From the NCBI RefSeq assembly GCF_001476655.1, contig NZ_LDRT01000005.1, positions 1-64,000 of the forward strand: 64,000 bases of DNA. Direction: 5' to 3'. The notes beneath the pieces are model-generated. The model saw only the letters and a program-made list of their open reading frames with translations. It was not told where the DNA came from and did no database searches. Below are positions 30,153 to 39,784 of this stretch, piece after piece. The position numbers and the translations under genes are program-made. How positions within the stretch are numbered: position 1 is the first letter of the stretch; the number at the start of each line of letters is the position of its first letter. Source of the DNA: Microbacterium testaceum (GTDB lineage Bacteria > Actinomycetota > Actinomycetes > Actinomycetales > Microbacteriaceae).

Positions 30153-30557
30153 CCGGTGGCCGCTCAGCCGTACGGCTCCCGGACCGGGACGCGCAGGAGG
30201 CGTGGAGCCGGGGAACGGTCGCCTCGCGCTGAAGCGGACGGATTCGGATGCCGGAGCTCCCGGCATCCGGATCCGTTGTCGTCGTGAGACGGCGGTGCCC
30301 CGCGCCGGGGGGTGCGGTGTGCGCGGTGGGTGAGGTGTGCGCGGTGGGCCGGTGCGCAGTGGGCCGGTGTGCGCGGTGGGTGAGGTGTGCGCGGTGGGCC
30401 GGTGCGCAGTGGGCCGGTGTGCGCGGTGGGCCCGGTGTGCGCGTAGAACCGGAGATCGGCACCGGAACCGGAGCCAGGGGGCGAAACCCTCCGGATCCGC
30501 GAACGTTCTCCGGATCCGCTGCGCCGACACCCCGATCCGGCACGGTCCGGGAACGAA
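30153..30557. repeat. Intergenic region with 50-bp tandem repeats
   Basis: Two identical adjacent 50-bp units (30316-30365, 30366-30415) each begin GGTGTGCGCGGTGGGTGAGG. A third copy diverges after 15 bases (30416-30430), and GGTGTGCGCG recurs at 30433-30442. Each unit is itself built from a shorter GGTGNGCGCGGTGGG-type word. Right of it (about 30490-30540) are CTCCGGATCCGCG words like those upstream of valS. No convincing gene is present. Open frames on both strands through here are low-complexity. Confidence 0.9.
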
Positions 30558-30585
30558 GAAAGCCCCCGCCGAAGCGGAGGCTTTC
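30558..30585 (-). terminator. Terminator of tRNA-Ala
   Basis: Read on the minus strand, GAAAGCCTCCGC and GCGGGGGCTTTC pair around a TTCG tetraloop with one G-U pair, followed by TTCGTTCC. It sits directly downstream of the tRNA. Confidence 0.88.
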
Positions 30586-30593
30586 TCTCTGGG

Positions 30594-30666
30594 TGGACCT
30601 GAGGGGACTCGAACCCCTGACCCCCTGCATGCCATGCAGGTGCGCTACCAGCTGCGCCACAGGCCC
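30594..30666 (-). tRNA. tRNA-Ala (anticodon GGC)
   Basis: 73 nt on the minus strand. The acceptor stem GGGCCTG/CAGGTCC includes the G3-U70 pair that identifies alanine tRNAs. D stem GCGC/GCGC, anticodon stem CCTGC/GCAGG with loop ATGGCAT (anticodon GGC), T stem AGGGG/CCCCT with loop TTCGAGT. The discriminator base is A. The 3' CCA is not fully encoded (ACCC). It reads GCC and GCU codons. Confidence 0.97.
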
Positions 30667-30709
30667 GTTTTTTGTTTTCCGCCCCGTTCGAGGCAACTCC
30701 ATGAGCTTA

Positions 30710-31615
30710 CTACACGGGATCGAGACGGAAGAAATCGGCGCGGCCGGGCGTGTCGTCTCCCGCGCCGACGGCCACCAGAACCGTCCGTCGCAGCCCCTGC
30801 GCCCGCTCGCTCAGTGCCCGCTGGCGGGACACGTACTGCGCCTTGCCCTCGGCCGTCTCGATCGCCACGGGGGAGTACCCCCACGCCGTCAGGTCGTAAG
30901 GCGAGGCCTCCATATCGAGGGTGCGGATGTCACGGGCCAGCACGAACGCCTCGAGCAGCAGAGCCCCCGGAACGAGGGGGCCGAGCTTGACCGCCCACTT
31001 GTAGACGTCCATCCCGGCGTGCAGACACCCCGGCTGCTCCCGCTCGGCCTGGCTCTCCCGCGAGAGCGGCTCGCGATTGCGGGGAACGGCGTCCGGAGTG
31101 AAGAACCGGAACGCGTCGAAGTGCGTGCACCGCAGGTCGTGCGCGTCGACGACGGCATCGGTCCCCTCCCGGCCCAACCGGAGCGGAACGGCGTGGCGGA
31201 CCTCGTCCACGCGATACGCCATGGCCCACTCGTGCAGACCGAAGCACCCGAACTGGGCGGGGCGGTGCAGCGTGGCGCGGAGCAGGTTCGTGATCCCGCG
31301 GTACAGCGACGCCCGCTCGACGCGGAAGGCCTCGGCATCCACCCGCACCCCACTGCCGACGCGCTGGTACCAGCGCCACGCGGCCCTCTCTTCGGCGTCG
31401 TCGAGGATGACCCCGGGACCCGGATGCCACCGGCGCAGGATCGCGGGCTTGTACGAGTAGTAGGTGAAGAGGAAGTCCTCGACGGGGTGCTTCTCGGCGC
31501 GGCTCGCACGGGCCCGGTGATCGGCGGTCAGCGCGTCGGCGCGCGCGGCGTGCTCCGCGGCCGCGGCCGTCCACTCGTCGCGGTCGAGGACGCGATCCGC
31601 GAGAACAGCGGTCAC
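30710..31615 (-). CDS. Actinobacterial protein usually annotated as 3-methyladenine DNA glycosylase
   Basis: A 301-residue soluble protein. Landmarks are EKHPVEDFLFTYYSYKPAIL, RRWHPGPGVIL, QFGCFGLHEWAMAY, TPDAVPRNREPLSRE, EQPGCLHAGMDVYKWA and ARDIRTLDMEASPYDL. I recall this His/Cys-rich family in actinobacteria under the name 3-methyladenine DNA glycosylase, but there is no obvious helix-hairpin-helix, so the name is only a label. GTG 31615 overlaps the SRAP gene stop by 4 nt. Pairing with SRAP, a DNA-lesion protein, is at least consistent with a DNA-repair role. Confidence 0.75.
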   Translation of the reverse strand: MTAVLADRVLDRDEWTAAAAEHAARADALTADHRARASRAEKHPVEDFLFTYYSYKPAILRRWHPGPGVILDDAEERAAWRWYQRVGSGVRVDAEAFRVERASLYRGITNLLRATLHRPAQFGCFGLHEWAMAYRVDEVRHAVPLRLGREGTDAVVDAHDLRCTHFDAFRFFTPDAVPRNREPLSRESQAEREQPGCLHAGMDVYKWAVKLGPLVPGALLLEAFVLARDIRTLDMEASPYDLTAWGYSPVAIETAEGKAQYVSRQRALSERAQGLRRTVLVAVGAGDDTPGRADFFRLDPV

Positions 31616-32322
31616 TCGACCGGCTCGATGAGAGCGGGCGAGTCGTTGCGGACGTTCCCGACCGCGGACGACACGACATGATCGTCGAGAGTCTCGGCCA
31701 CGTCGGGGGCCGCATCGATCGCCGCGTCGAGGACGTCGCCGACGTTCTCGGTCGTCGGGTCGAGCCACGCGTCTGCGAAGTCGGGGTCCATGAACAGCGG
31801 CATCCGGTCGTGGATCGAGCCCAGCCGACCGATCGCGTCGCGCGTGAGGATCGTGCAGCTGAGGACCCACCGCGCCGGGTCGTCCTCGGCCAACGCGGGG
31901 TCTTTCCACCACTCGTACAGCCCCGCGAAGAAGAGCGGGGAACCGTCGGCGGGGTGGATGTAATGGGGGGTCTTGCCCTCGGCGGTCGTCTTCCACTCGT
32001 AGTAGCCGGATGCCGGGATCACCGCGCGCCGCTTGATGAGGGCGTTGCGGAACATCGGCTTGTCTTCGACCTCTTCGGAGCGCGCGTTGAATGCGCGGGC
32101 ACCGATCTTGACGTCTTTCGCCCAGCCGGGGACGAGTCCCCACCGAGCGACCTCCAGACGGCGGACCGGCGGCTCGGTCTTCACCGAGTCGAGCACGATC
32201 GCCACAGGTGACGTCGGCGCGATGTTGTACGACGGCGGGGGCAGCTCATCGCTCTCGACATCGACACGGAGGACGCCCACGAGCTCTGAGGCCACATTGG
32301 CCACGACGAATCGACCGCACAT
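31612..32322 (-). CDS. SRAP / YedK-HMCES family abasic-site protein
   Basis: 236 residues. The family forms a covalent thiazolidine link between Cys2 and abasic sites in single-stranded DNA, shielding them. Cys2 follows the initiator Met (MCGRFVV), and the other conserved residues are present: Asn79 in FNARSEEV, Glu109 in GYYEWK and His171 in SIHDRMP. The Met must be removed for activity. TACGGT (32334-32329) ends 6 nt before the ATG (leaderless). Confidence 0.95.
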   Translation of the reverse strand: MCGRFVVANVASELVGVLRVDVESDELPPPSYNIAPTSPVAIVLDSVKTEPPVRRLEVARWGLVPGWAKDVKIGARAFNARSEEVEDKPMFRNALIKRRAVIPASGYYEWKTTAEGKTPHYIHPADGSPLFFAGLYEWWKDPALAEDDPARWVLSCTILTRDAIGRLGSIHDRMPLFMDPDFADAWLDPTTENVGDVLDAAIDAAPDVAETLDDHVVSSAVGNVRNDSPALIEPVE

Positions 32323-32377
32323 CCCTCCACCGTACGCGCCCCCTCCGACATCGGGCGGGTGAGCGCGGCATCCGTCC

Positions 32378-33409
32378 TCAGCCGTCGGCCGTGATGACCC
32401 CGGCGCGCTCGAGGCGGTCGAGCAACGCAGCCCCGTCCGACCCCGTCACCCACGGCACCTCGGCCGCGGAGTGATCGTCGACGACCGTGCGGCCGCCGGC
32501 CAGGACGGCCTCCGCCGGGAGCAGGCGCCGGATGGCGACCGCGGCGACGTTCTCCGGGTGGTCGATCGCGAACTGCGTGTAGATCGCATCGTCGTGTTGA
32601 CCGTCGTCGCCGACGAGGAGCCACTTCACCTTCGGAAACTCGCTCGCGATACGGCGGAGGTTCTGCTCCTTGTGGTCGCGGCCGCTGCGGAACCAGCGAT
32701 CGTGCGTGGGACCCCAGTCGGTCAGCAGGAACGAGCCGGCGGGGAACAGATGCCGCCGCATGAAGCGGGTGAGCGTGGGAGCCACGTTCCACGCGCCGGT
32801 GGAGAGGTAGATCACGGGCGTGCCGGGGTGCTCACGGGTCAGTCGCTCCAGCATCACGGCCATGCCGGGAACGGGCTGGCGGGCGTGCTCGTCCAGGACG
32901 AACGAGTTCCAGGCGGCGAGGAAAGGGCGGGGCAGGGCCGTCACCATGACGGTGTCGTCGATGTCGCTCACCACGCCGAAGCGGACGTCGGAGCCGACGA
33001 TAAAGACGCGTGTCTCGGCGGGTTCGCTGCCCTCGACCGACATCGTGATCGTCTGCCAGCCGGGGGCGAGCGAGGCGGGCAGACGCGCGTCGATCACGCC
33101 GCCGCGATCGGCGGACACCTCATGCGAGACGCCGTCGATGACGACGCGGACACGAGCCATCCCCACCGGGACCGCCGCGAAGCTGCGCCAGCCCCGGAGG
33201 CTCGCGAACTCGCCCGTCGAGGTCCGCTTGATCGGCGGGGCGATGAGGACCCGGCCGAGCACGCGCACCCATTCCTCCGTGCCGTATCCGGGGAACCCGG
33301 TGACGGCGGGACGAAGGCCCCGCGCGCGGGCACGCTTCTCGCGCCACCGGTGGAAGCGGCGCTCCAGTCGGGCGAACCAGAGCACTTTGGCGCGGGGAGA
33401 ACGAGGCAT
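32378..33409 (-). CDS. App1-like phosphatase domain protein (DUF2183)
   Basis: A 343-residue HAD-like phosphatase. The catalytic DIDDT is at residues 149-153, after a predicted beta-rich domain (about 40-140). The second motif is YLSTGAWNV, and the lysine/acid motif region contains GRDHKEQNL and LLVGDDGQHD. This fits the catalytic domain of yeast phosphatidate phosphatase App1. The bacterial substrate is unknown, and phosphatidate is only an analogy. It lies 5 nt after the DedA gene and probably shares its transcript, which would fit a membrane-lipid theme. Confidence 0.9.
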   Translation of the reverse strand: MPRSPRAKVLWFARLERRFHRWREKRARARGLRPAVTGFPGYGTEEWVRVLGRVLIAPPIKRTSTGEFASLRGWRSFAAVPVGMARVRVVIDGVSHEVSADRGGVIDARLPASLAPGWQTITMSVEGSEPAETRVFIVGSDVRFGVVSDIDDTVMVTALPRPFLAAWNSFVLDEHARQPVPGMAVMLERLTREHPGTPVIYLSTGAWNVAPTLTRFMRRHLFPAGSFLLTDWGPTHDRWFRSGRDHKEQNLRRIASEFPKVKWLLVGDDGQHDDAIYTQFAIDHPENVAAVAIRRLLPAEAVLAGGRTVVDDHSAAEVPWVTGSDGAALLDRLERAGVITADG

Positions 33410-33414
33410 CCGCC

Positions 33415-34095
33415 TCAGTCTTTCACGTCACCGTCCGCCGATTCGAGGGGGTGGACGTCGTCGGCCAGGTGCCGACGCTCCATGCGCTCGATCACCTTCT
33501 TGCCGATGAAGACCAGCACGAGGAACACGACCAGGATGCCGACGAAGATGTAGCCGGCGTAGTGGATGCGGTCCGCGAGCTCGCGGTACGTCCCCGCCGC
33601 GGTCGCCGCCACCGAGATGTACAGCGCGGACCAGATCGCGCACGCCGGGGCCGTCCACGCCAGGAAACGGCGATAGCTGTAGCCGCTCATCCCCACCGTC
33701 AGGGGCACGAGCGAGTGCAGGACCGGGAGGAACCGCGAGAGGAAGATGGCGGGTCCGCCTCGACGACGCAGGTAGCGGTCCGCGCGCTCCCAATTGCGTT
33801 CGCCGAGCTTCTGCCCCAGACGCGAGGCGCGGATGCGGGGTCCGAAGTACCGGCCGAGCCAGAACCCCCCGCTCTCCCCGAGAAGGGCGCCGACGACGAC
33901 GACCGCCGCGAGGATGACGCCCTCGAGCGGCGAGGCGACGGCGGTGCCCGCGACGATCACCATCGTGTCGCCCGGAACGATGAGACCGACCAGCACGCTC
34001 GTCTCGAGCATGACGGCGATCCCGGCGAGGATCGTGCGCAGCACGGGGTCGACGTTCTGGACCATGTCGAGCAGCCACGTGAGGATCTCGTTCAC
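33415..34095 (-). CDS. DedA family membrane protein
   Basis: A 226-residue inner-membrane protein of the DedA/SNARE-associated family. Members act as lipid scramblases or flippases needed for envelope homeostasis and cationic-peptide tolerance. Typical segments are GLIVPGDTMVIVAGTAVAS, GESGGFWLGRYFG, RGGPAIFLSRFLPVLHSLVP and AGMSGYSYRRFL-like GMSGYSYRRFLAW. GTG 34095 is the start, with TAGGCT (34108-34103) ending 7 nt before it. Longer upstream frames lack hydrophobicity. Confidence 0.94.
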   Translation of the reverse strand: MNEILTWLLDMVQNVDPVLRTILAGIAVMLETSVLVGLIVPGDTMVIVAGTAVASPLEGVILAAVVVVGALLGESGGFWLGRYFGPRIRASRLGQKLGERNWERADRYLRRRGGPAIFLSRFLPVLHSLVPLTVGMSGYSYRRFLAWTAPACAIWSALYISVAATAAGTYRELADRIHYAGYIFVGILVVFLVLVFIGKKVIERMERRHLADDVHPLESADGDVKD

Positions 34096-34102
34096 CTCCG
34101 TC

Positions 34103-34131
34103 AGCCTAGGGGCGCGGCCTCGGCCTAGCCT
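34103..34131. promoter_or_regulatory. Divergent leaderless promoters between DedA and the chorismate enzyme
   Basis: Minus strand: TAGGCT at 34108-34103, 7 nt before GTG 34095. Plus strand: TAGCCT at 34126-34131, 6 nt before GTG 34138. The two -10 boxes are only 17 bp apart, so polymerases facing away from each other must compete for this short stretch. Confidence 0.65.
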
Positions 34132-34137
34132 GGGAGC

Positions 34138-35373
34138 GTGCCGCGTTCCGTCCCCCCGCTCGCCCTGCCCCGGTGGGTCGATCCCGAGGCGGTGTTCACC
34201 CACCTCTGGGCCGGCGCTCCCGCCGCGTTCTGGCTCGACGGCGGTGTCGACACCGACGCCGGATGGAGCTGGATGGGCGCGGGCCGCCCCGAGCACGACA
34301 CCGACCCCCTGGACCTCGTCGCGGGCCTCGGGGGAGGCGCGTTCCACGGCGGCTGGGTCGGGTGGATCCCCTACGACGGAGACGCCGCGTGGCTCCGCGT
34401 CGACGCCGCTCTCGCCTTCGACCACGCGGCGCGCCGGGTGTGGGCGGTGGGAACGGATGCCACGGCCCTCGCGGCCCTCGCCGAGAGGGCGCTCGGAGTC
34501 GGGGTGGCCGCGCCGGTTCCGCCCGCGGAGCCTCGGGGGGTGGCATCCGGTCGCCATCGACCAGACGAGTACGCCGGACTCATCGCCGCGTGCCGGGAGC
34601 ACATCCGCGAGGGTGACGCGTACCAGCTGTGTCTCACCACCCGATTCACCATTCCCGGCCGCTTCTTCGCCCTCGACGTCTTCCGGCGCCTCCGGCGCAC
34701 CTCGTCATCGCACCACGGGGGCTTCGTGCGCATCGGCGACACGGCCCTGGTGAGCGCGTCGCCCGAGCGCTTCCTCGAGGTCCGCGACGGCACCGTCCAC
34801 ACGCACCCCATCAAGGGCACCCGTCCGCGCGCGGTCGATCCCGTCGCCGACGCCGCGCTCGCCGAGGAACTGCGCACCGATCCCAAGGAGCGGGCCGAGA
34901 ACGTCATGATCGTCGATCTGATGCGCAACGACCTCTCGCGGGTCTGCGCGCCGTCCAGCATCGGCGTCGACCGTCTGCTGGAGGTCGAGACCTACCCGCA
35001 CGTCCACCAACTGGTGAGCGAGGTGTCCGGCCGGCTGCGTCCCGGAACGACTCTCCGCGCGCTCCGAGACGCCGCCTTCCCGGCCGGCAGCATGACCGGT
35101 GCGCCCAAGGCCTCCGCGATGGCGATCCTCGAGCGCCTCGAGGGTGCCCCGCGGGGCATCTACTCCGGAACCTTCGGGTGGATCGGCGACGACGGCTCGG
35201 CGGATCTCGCCATGGTGATCCGGAGCCTCGTCGTCGAAGCGGATGCCGCCTCCGTCGGCGCGGGCGGAGGCATCACATGGCGCTCGGTCGCGGCATCCGA
35301 GGTGGCCGAGGTGGGCATCAAGGCCCGTGCCCCTCTCGCGGCGCTCGGCGCCGAGGTCCCGCCGGGATGGTGA
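34138..35373 (+). CDS. Chorismate-binding enzyme (anthranilate / aminodeoxychorismate synthase component I)
   Basis: 411 residues. The C-terminal two thirds is the chorismate-utilising domain: [13 protein letters not shown], the motif [57 protein letters not shown]. The Lys of PIKGT identifies the aminodeoxychorismate/anthranilate group. The N-terminal domain is short and lacks a clear tryptophan-inhibition LLES motif, so PabB-like para-aminobenzoate synthesis is more likely than TrpE, and this would feed folate. No glutamine-amidotransferase partner is adjacent. GTG start, leaderless. Confidence 0.88.
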   Translation: MPRSVPPLALPRWVDPEAVFTHLWAGAPAAFWLDGGVDTDAGWSWMGAGRPEHDTDPLDLVAGLGGGAFHGGWVGWIPYDGDAAWLRVDAALAFDHAARRVWAVGTDATALAALAERALGVGVAAPVPPAEPRGVASGRHRPDEYAGLIAACREHIREGDAYQLCLTTRFTIPGRFFALDVFRRLRRTSSSHHGGFVRIGDTALVSASPERFLEVRDGTVHTHPIKGTRPRAVDPVADAALAEELRTDPKERAENVMIVDLMRNDLSRVCAPSSIGVDRLLEVETYPHVHQLVSEVSGRLRPGTTLRALRDAAFPAGSMTGAPKASAMAILERLEGAPRGIYSGTFGWIGDDGSADLAMVIRSLVVEADAASVGAGGGITWRSVAASEVAEVGIKARAPLAALGAEVPPGW

Positions 35374-35440
35374 GGGGCACGGTCCGATAGCCTGGACGTC
35401 GGCCCTCGTGGCCTCCCCGACCTCACGATTGGCTTCACCC

Positions 35441-38014
35441 GTGTCTGAGAACACCAGCCCTGTGCCCGGCGAGGGCGCCTTCGATGCCCACGCGATCCAG
35501 GCGAAGTGGCAGCGCGCGTGGGCGGACAAGGATCCGTTCCGCGCCGGCGGCGACGACGACAAGCGTCCGCGCAAGTACGTTCTCGCGATGTTCCCGTACC
35601 CTTCGGGCGACCTGCACATGGGCCACGCCGAGAACTATCTCTACTCCGACATCGTGGCGCGCTTCTGGCGTCACCGCGGCTATAACGTGCTCAACCCGAT
35701 CGGGTGGGACTCGTTCGGCCTGCCCGCCGAGAACGCCGCGATCAAGCGCGGCGCCGACCCGGTCGAGTGGACCTACGCCAACATCGCCCAGCAGAAGGCG
35801 AGCCTGAAGGACTACGGCGTCTCGTTCGACTGGAGCCGGGTGCTGCACACGAGCGACCCCGAGTACTACCGCTGGAACCAGTGGCTGTTCCAGAAGCTGT
35901 ACGAGAAGGGCCTCGCGTACCGCAAGGACGCCCTCGTCAACTGGGACCCGGTCGACCAGACCGTGCTCGCCAACGAGCAGGTGCTGCCCGACGGCACGAG
36001 CGAGCGCAGCGGTGCCGTCGTGGTGAAGAAGAAGCTCACGCAGTGGTTCCTGCGGATCACCGATTACGCCGACCGCCTGCTCGACGACCTGAACCAGCTC
36101 GAGGGCTTCTGGCCGAGCAAGGTCATCCAGATGCAGCGCAACTGGATCGGCCGCTCCGTCGGTGCCGACATCTCGTTCGAGATCGAGGGCCGCGAGGAGA
36201 AGATCACGGTCTTCTCCACCCGCCCCGACACGCTGCACGGAGCGACGTTCTTCGTCGTCGCGCCCGAGTCCGACCTCGCGGCCGAGCTCGCGGCATCCGC
36301 AGACCAGGGCGTGCGCGAGACGTTCGAGGCATACCTCGCCCAGGTGCAGCGCGCGACCGACATCGAGCGGCAGGCGACCGACCGACCGAAGACGGGCGTG
36401 TTCCTCGGCCACCACGCGATCAACCCGATCAACGGCGAGAAGCTGCCGATCTGGGCCGCCGACTACGTGCTCGCCGATTACGGTCACGGCGCCGTCATGG
36501 CCGTGCCCGCGCACGATCAGCGCGACCTCGACTTCGCCCGCGCCTTCGACCTCCCCGTGAAGGTCGTCGTCGACACGCTGGCCCCCGTCACCGGCGCGAT
36601 CCCCGTCATCGAGCTCGACGACGAAGGCGTGCCGATCGACCCGCTGGGCGACGTCGAAGAGACCGACCCGGTCAAGACCGGGATCGCGCTCACCGGCGAC
36701 GGACGCATGATCAACTCGGGCTCCCTCAACGGCCTGTCCAAGCGCAACGCCATCGCGCGCGTCATCGAGGAGCTCGAGGCGAAGGGCGTCGGCCGCGCGG
36801 CCAAGACCTATCGCCTCCGCGACTGGCTCATCTCGCGCCAGCGTTACTGGGGCACTCCCATCCCGATGCTGCACGGGGAGGACGGGTCGATCACCCCCGT
36901 CCCCGCCGATCAGCTCCCGGTGGTGCTGCCCTCGGTCGAGGGTCTCGACCTCAAGCCCAAGGGCACCTCGCCCCTGGGTGCGGCGACCGAGTGGGTGCAG
37001 GTCACCGACCCCGAGACGGGCCAGACGCTGCTGCGCGACCCCGACACGATGGACACCTTCGTCGACAGCTCCTGGTACTACCTGCGCTTCCTGTCGCCGA
37101 ACAGCGAGACCGAGGCGTTCTCCGGCCGCGAGGCGTCGAAGTGGGGGCCGGTCGACTTCTACATCGGCGGCGTCGAGCACGCGATCCTGCACCTGCTGTA
37201 CGCGCGCTTCATCACCAAGGCCCTGTTCGACATGGGCCTGGTGGAGTTCACCGAGCCGTTCTCGAGCCTCATCAACCAGGGCATGGTCATCCTCGACGGC
37301 GCGAAGATGTCGAAGAGCAAGGGCAACCTCGTGCTCTTCCAGGAGGAGCTCGACGCCCACGGCGCCGACGCCCTGCGCGTCGCCCTGGCCTTCGCGGGTC
37401 CGGTGGAAGACGACAAGGACTGGAACGACGTCTCGACAACGGGAGCGGCGAAGTTCCTCGCCCGCGCTCTGCGCATCGCGCACGACGTCGACAGCGAGAA
37501 GGACGTGGTCTGGGCCGAGGGCGACCCGTCGCTGCGCCGCGTCACGCACCGCCTGCTGGCCGAAGCGCCGAACCTCATCGAGCAGACGAAGTTCAACGTC
37601 GTCGTCGCGCGCCTGATGGAGCTCGTCAACGCCACCCGCAAGGCGATCGACGGCTCGGCCGGCACCAGCGACCCCGCCGTCCGCGAGGCCGCCGAGGTCA
37701 TCGCCATGATCCTCGACCTCTTCGCCCCGCACACCGCGGAGGAGATGTGGCAGACACTCGGGTACGACGGCTTCGTGGGGCTGGCGACCTGGCGCCAGGC
37801 CGACCCGACGCTGCTGGTCGAGGACTCGGTCACCGCGGTCGTGCAGATCGACGGAAAGGTGCGCGGAACCCTCGAGGTCTCGGCCAAGATCGGCGCCGAC
37901 GAGCTCGAGAAGCTCGCGCGCAGCGACGAGAAGGTGCGCCGCGCGCTGGGCGATCGCGAGATCGTGCGCGCGGTCGTGCGTCCGCCGAAGGTGGTCAGCT
38001 TCTCGACCAAGTGA
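35441..38014 (+). CDS. leuS: Leucyl-tRNA synthetase
   Basis: 857-residue class I synthetase. The HIGH equivalent HMGH is at residues 59-62 ([18 protein letters not shown]). The CP1 editing domain lies between, with [19 protein letters not shown] is at about 622-629. The C-terminal anticodon and tRNA-binding part ends VVSFSTK. The start is GTG 35441. TAGCCT (35388-35393) gives a leader of about 40 nt in which I see no T-box. A terminator shared with the convergent DUF2087 gene follows. Confidence 0.97.
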   Translation: MSENTSPVPGEGAFDAHAIQAKWQRAWADKDPFRAGGDDDKRPRKYVLAMFPYPSGDLHMGHAENYLYSDIVARFWRHRGYNVLNPIGWDSFGLPAENAAIKRGADPVEWTYANIAQQKASLKDYGVSFDWSRVLHTSDPEYYRWNQWLFQKLYEKGLAYRKDALVNWDPVDQTVLANEQVLPDGTSERSGAVVVKKKLTQWFLRITDYADRLLDDLNQLEGFWPSKVIQMQRNWIGRSVGADISFEIEGREEKITVFSTRPDTLHGATFFVVAPESDLAAELAASADQGVRETFEAYLAQVQRATDIERQATDRPKTGVFLGHHAINPINGEKLPIWAADYVLADYGHGAVMAVPAHDQRDLDFARAFDLPVKVVVDTLAPVTGAIPVIELDDEGVPIDPLGDVEETDPVKTGIALTGDGRMINSGSLNGLSKRNAIARVIEELEAKGVGRAAKTYRLRDWLISRQRYWGTPIPMLHGEDGSITPVPADQLPVVLPSVEGLDLKPKGTSPLGAATEWVQVTDPETGQTLLRDPDTMDTFVDSSWYYLRFLSPNSETEAFSGREASKWGPVDFYIGGVEHAILHLLYARFITKALFDMGLVEFTEPFSSLINQGMVILDGAKMSKSKGNLVLFQEELDAHGADALRVALAFAGPVEDDKDWNDVSTTGAAKFLARALRIAHDVDSEKDVVWAEGDPSLRRVTHRLLAEAPNLIEQTKFNVVVARLMELVNATRKAIDGSAGTSDPAVREAAEVIAMILDLFAPHTAEEMWQTLGYDGFVGLATWRQADPTLLVEDSVTAVVQIDGKVRGTLEVSAKIGADELEKLARSDEKVRRALGDREIVRAVVRPPKVVSFSTK

Positions 38015-38020
38015 GATTCT

Positions 38021-38070
38021 CGGATGCCACGTCCCCGGCGCTTCGCGCAGCGGTGGGGACGTGGCATCCG
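38021..38070. terminator. Bidirectional terminator between leuS and the DUF2087 gene
   Basis: CGGATGCCACGTCCCC (38021-38036) and its exact complement GGGGACGTGGCATCCG (38055-38070) form a 16-bp stem around an 18-nt GC-rich loop. Both arms contain the window's over-represented heptamer GGATGCC/GGCATCC. Confidence 0.85.
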
Positions 38071-38076
38071 TCGTTC

Positions 38077-38571
38077 TCAGGTGCGGGAGTAGGCGGAGCC
38101 GTCGGCGGTGCGAACGACCAGCGCGTGGTCGACGAAGGCGCGGCGTAGGCCCGCGACGTCGTCGGTGACTTCGGCAAGACGCGCGTTGATCTCGGCCTCG
38201 GAGACGGTGTCGCCGTCGGCGAGCACGCGGGTGGCGAGGTGCTCCAGGACCGCCCGTCGGTCGGCCGCACGCGCGGGCATGCCGATGAGGCGGCCGTCCT
38301 GCAGGAAGCGATCCACACCCTCGCGCCGAGCGGGGGCACCGGCGGATGCCAGGGCCCCGGCGAACACGTCCGGGACGGCGACGAGCCCCTCGGCGGTGGC
38401 GGAGACGAGTCCCGCCGCCGAGAGCGACTCGATGATGCGCTCCGCCTTCTTCGCGGGGAGCGCGGAGAGAGCCTCGTCGATCGGCTGAGCGAGGACGATG
38501 CGGGCATAGATCTCGCGCGCGCGGTCGTCGGCGAGAGCGGCGAGGATCGCGCGCCAGGCGTTGTGGTGCAT
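38077..38571 (-). CDS. DUF2087 domain-containing protein
   Basis: 164 residues. The N-terminal half (about 1-65) is a helical DNA-binding-like segment (AREIYARIVLAQPIDEALSA, KKAERIIESLSAAGLVSA), resembling a winged helix. The C-terminal half is DUF2087: GRLIGMPARAADRRAVLEHL, VSEAEINARLAEVTDD and LRRAFVDHALVVR. Such proteins look like small transcriptional regulators but no target is known. ATG 38571 is preferred over a longer form. It is divergent from the two-component operon, with about 58 bp between them. Confidence 0.85.
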   Translation of the reverse strand: MHHNAWRAILAALADDRAREIYARIVLAQPIDEALSALPAKKAERIIESLSAAGLVSATAEGLVAVPDVFAGALASAGAPARREGVDRFLQDGRLIGMPARAADRRAVLEHLATRVLADGDTVSEAEINARLAEVTDDVAGLRRAFVDHALVVRTADGSAYSRT

Positions 38572-38629
38572 GGGATGATTCTTCTCCACACCTGGGCTCT
38601 GCACGCCCCTTCACTAGACTTCTCCGCAC

Positions 38630-39784
38630 ATGGTCGACACGCGGATTCCCCTCACCCGCTGGCAACGGGTGCTTCTCGACGGTGCACTCGCCGTCGTGGC
38701 GGTCCTTCCCGGCTTCCTCTCCCCGGACCGGACGGACCTCTCCGCAGCGCTCCTGGCTCTGGCGGCGGTGGTCCTGTGCGCACGACGCCACATGCCCTGG
38801 ACGACACTCGTGACCGTATCGGCGCTGGCCGCGATCGCCGACAGCCGCTCCTTCACCGCAGCGCTGTGTCTGGCAACATTCACCGTCGCGATGCGCTTTC
38901 CGACCGCACCGGCGGTGTTCGGCTATCTCGTCGCCGCAGGGACGCCACTGCTCGGGACGACCGTGAAGATCGCGCTCGACCTCGCCGATCCGACCGTCGG
39001 AGGCGCGATCCCCGCGATCGGCGTCGGGACGAGCCTCGTCGACCCGTACGTCGTGGTCGCACTCGCCGCCGGGATCGTCACGCGGAACGTGTATGAGCGA
39101 CGCCGGGCACAGGCGGCGCTTCACGAGGAGCGGATCGCCACGGCCCGCGCTCTGGAACGCGCGAGGATCACCGCCGAGATGCATGACGTGGTGGGTCACG
39201 CTCTCACCGTGATGATCTCCCTGGCGAACGGCGCACGCTCGGCGTGGGACACCGACCCCGAGCGCTCCCGGCGGGCGCTCACTCATCTGGGCCGCGTCGG
39301 CGCGACGGCGCTCGACGACATGCACCGCACACTCCGAGTCCTTCGCGACGCCGACCGCGAGCTCGACGATGCGCTGCACGAGTCGGGGCACGAGCTGTTC
39401 GAGATCGACGGCGCGGTGGAGGTCGTCCGTGCCGCGGGGGTCCCGGTTCACCTGCGCCGACGAGGCGACGACCTCCCGGAGAACGCGATGTTGCGCGCTG
39501 CCGTTCACCGCATCGTCCAGGAGTGCCTGACGAACGTTCTCCGGCATGCGGAGGGAGTCACGACCGTGGGTGCCACGATCGAGTGCTCCGCGCGAGCCGG
39601 CACCGTCGTGATCGACGTCGAGGATGACGGCATCCCGAACCCCTCCTCGCGCGGGGGAACCCGTCGCGGTCTGATCGGGATCGCGGAGCGGGCTGCGGCG
39701 TTCGGCGGGACCTGCATGTCCGGTCCGCGGTCTCCCCGAGGCTGGGCCGTCCATGTCGTCTTGCGCACGGAGTCAGAGCGATGA
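38630..39784 (+). CDS. Two-component sensor histidine kinase (NarL/HisKA_3 type)
   Basis: 384 residues. The N-terminal part (about 12-150) has four to six TM helices and no large extracellular domain, so it probably senses within or at the membrane. The dimerisation box holds phospho-acceptor His185 in EMHDVVGHALTV. The ATPase domain (about 280-380) contains IVQECLTNVLRHAEG (N box), DVEDDGIPNP (G1) and RGLIGIAERAAAFGG (G2). TAGACT (38615-38620) lies 9 nt before the ATG. Its stop overlaps the response-regulator start (ATGA). Confidence 0.94.
   Translation: MVDTRIPLTRWQRVLLDGALAVVAVLPGFLSPDRTDLSAALLALAAVVLCARRHMPWTTLVTVSALAAIADSRSFTAALCLATFTVAMRFPTAPAVFGYLVAAGTPLLGTTVKIALDLADPTVGGAIPAIGVGTSLVDPYVVVALAAGIVTRNVYERRRAQAALHEERIATARALERARITAEMHDVVGHALTVMISLANGARSAWDTDPERSRRALTHLGRVGATALDDMHRTLRVLRDADRELDDALHESGHELFEIDGAVEVVRAAGVPVHLRRRGDDLPENAMLRAAVHRIVQECLTNVLRHAEGVTTVGATIECSARAGTVVIDVEDDGIPNPSSRGGTRRGLIGIAERAAAFGGTCMSGPRSPRGWAVHVVLRTESER

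Noticed and set aside
30316-30442. 50-bp tandem repeats as CRISPR or as a coding repeat
   Set aside because: There are no spacers between units. Translations in all frames are low-complexity and lack a start signal.
30500-30530. GAACGTTC as a LexA (SOS) box near the tRNA
   Set aside because: It is only an 8-bp core without the spaced actinobacterial LexA pattern, and it is not placed at a gene promoter.
35435-39754. 1439-codon minus-strand open frame across leuS, the DUF2087 gene and the kinase
   Set aside because: It crosses three well-supported genes and a perfect terminator, so it cannot be a real gene.
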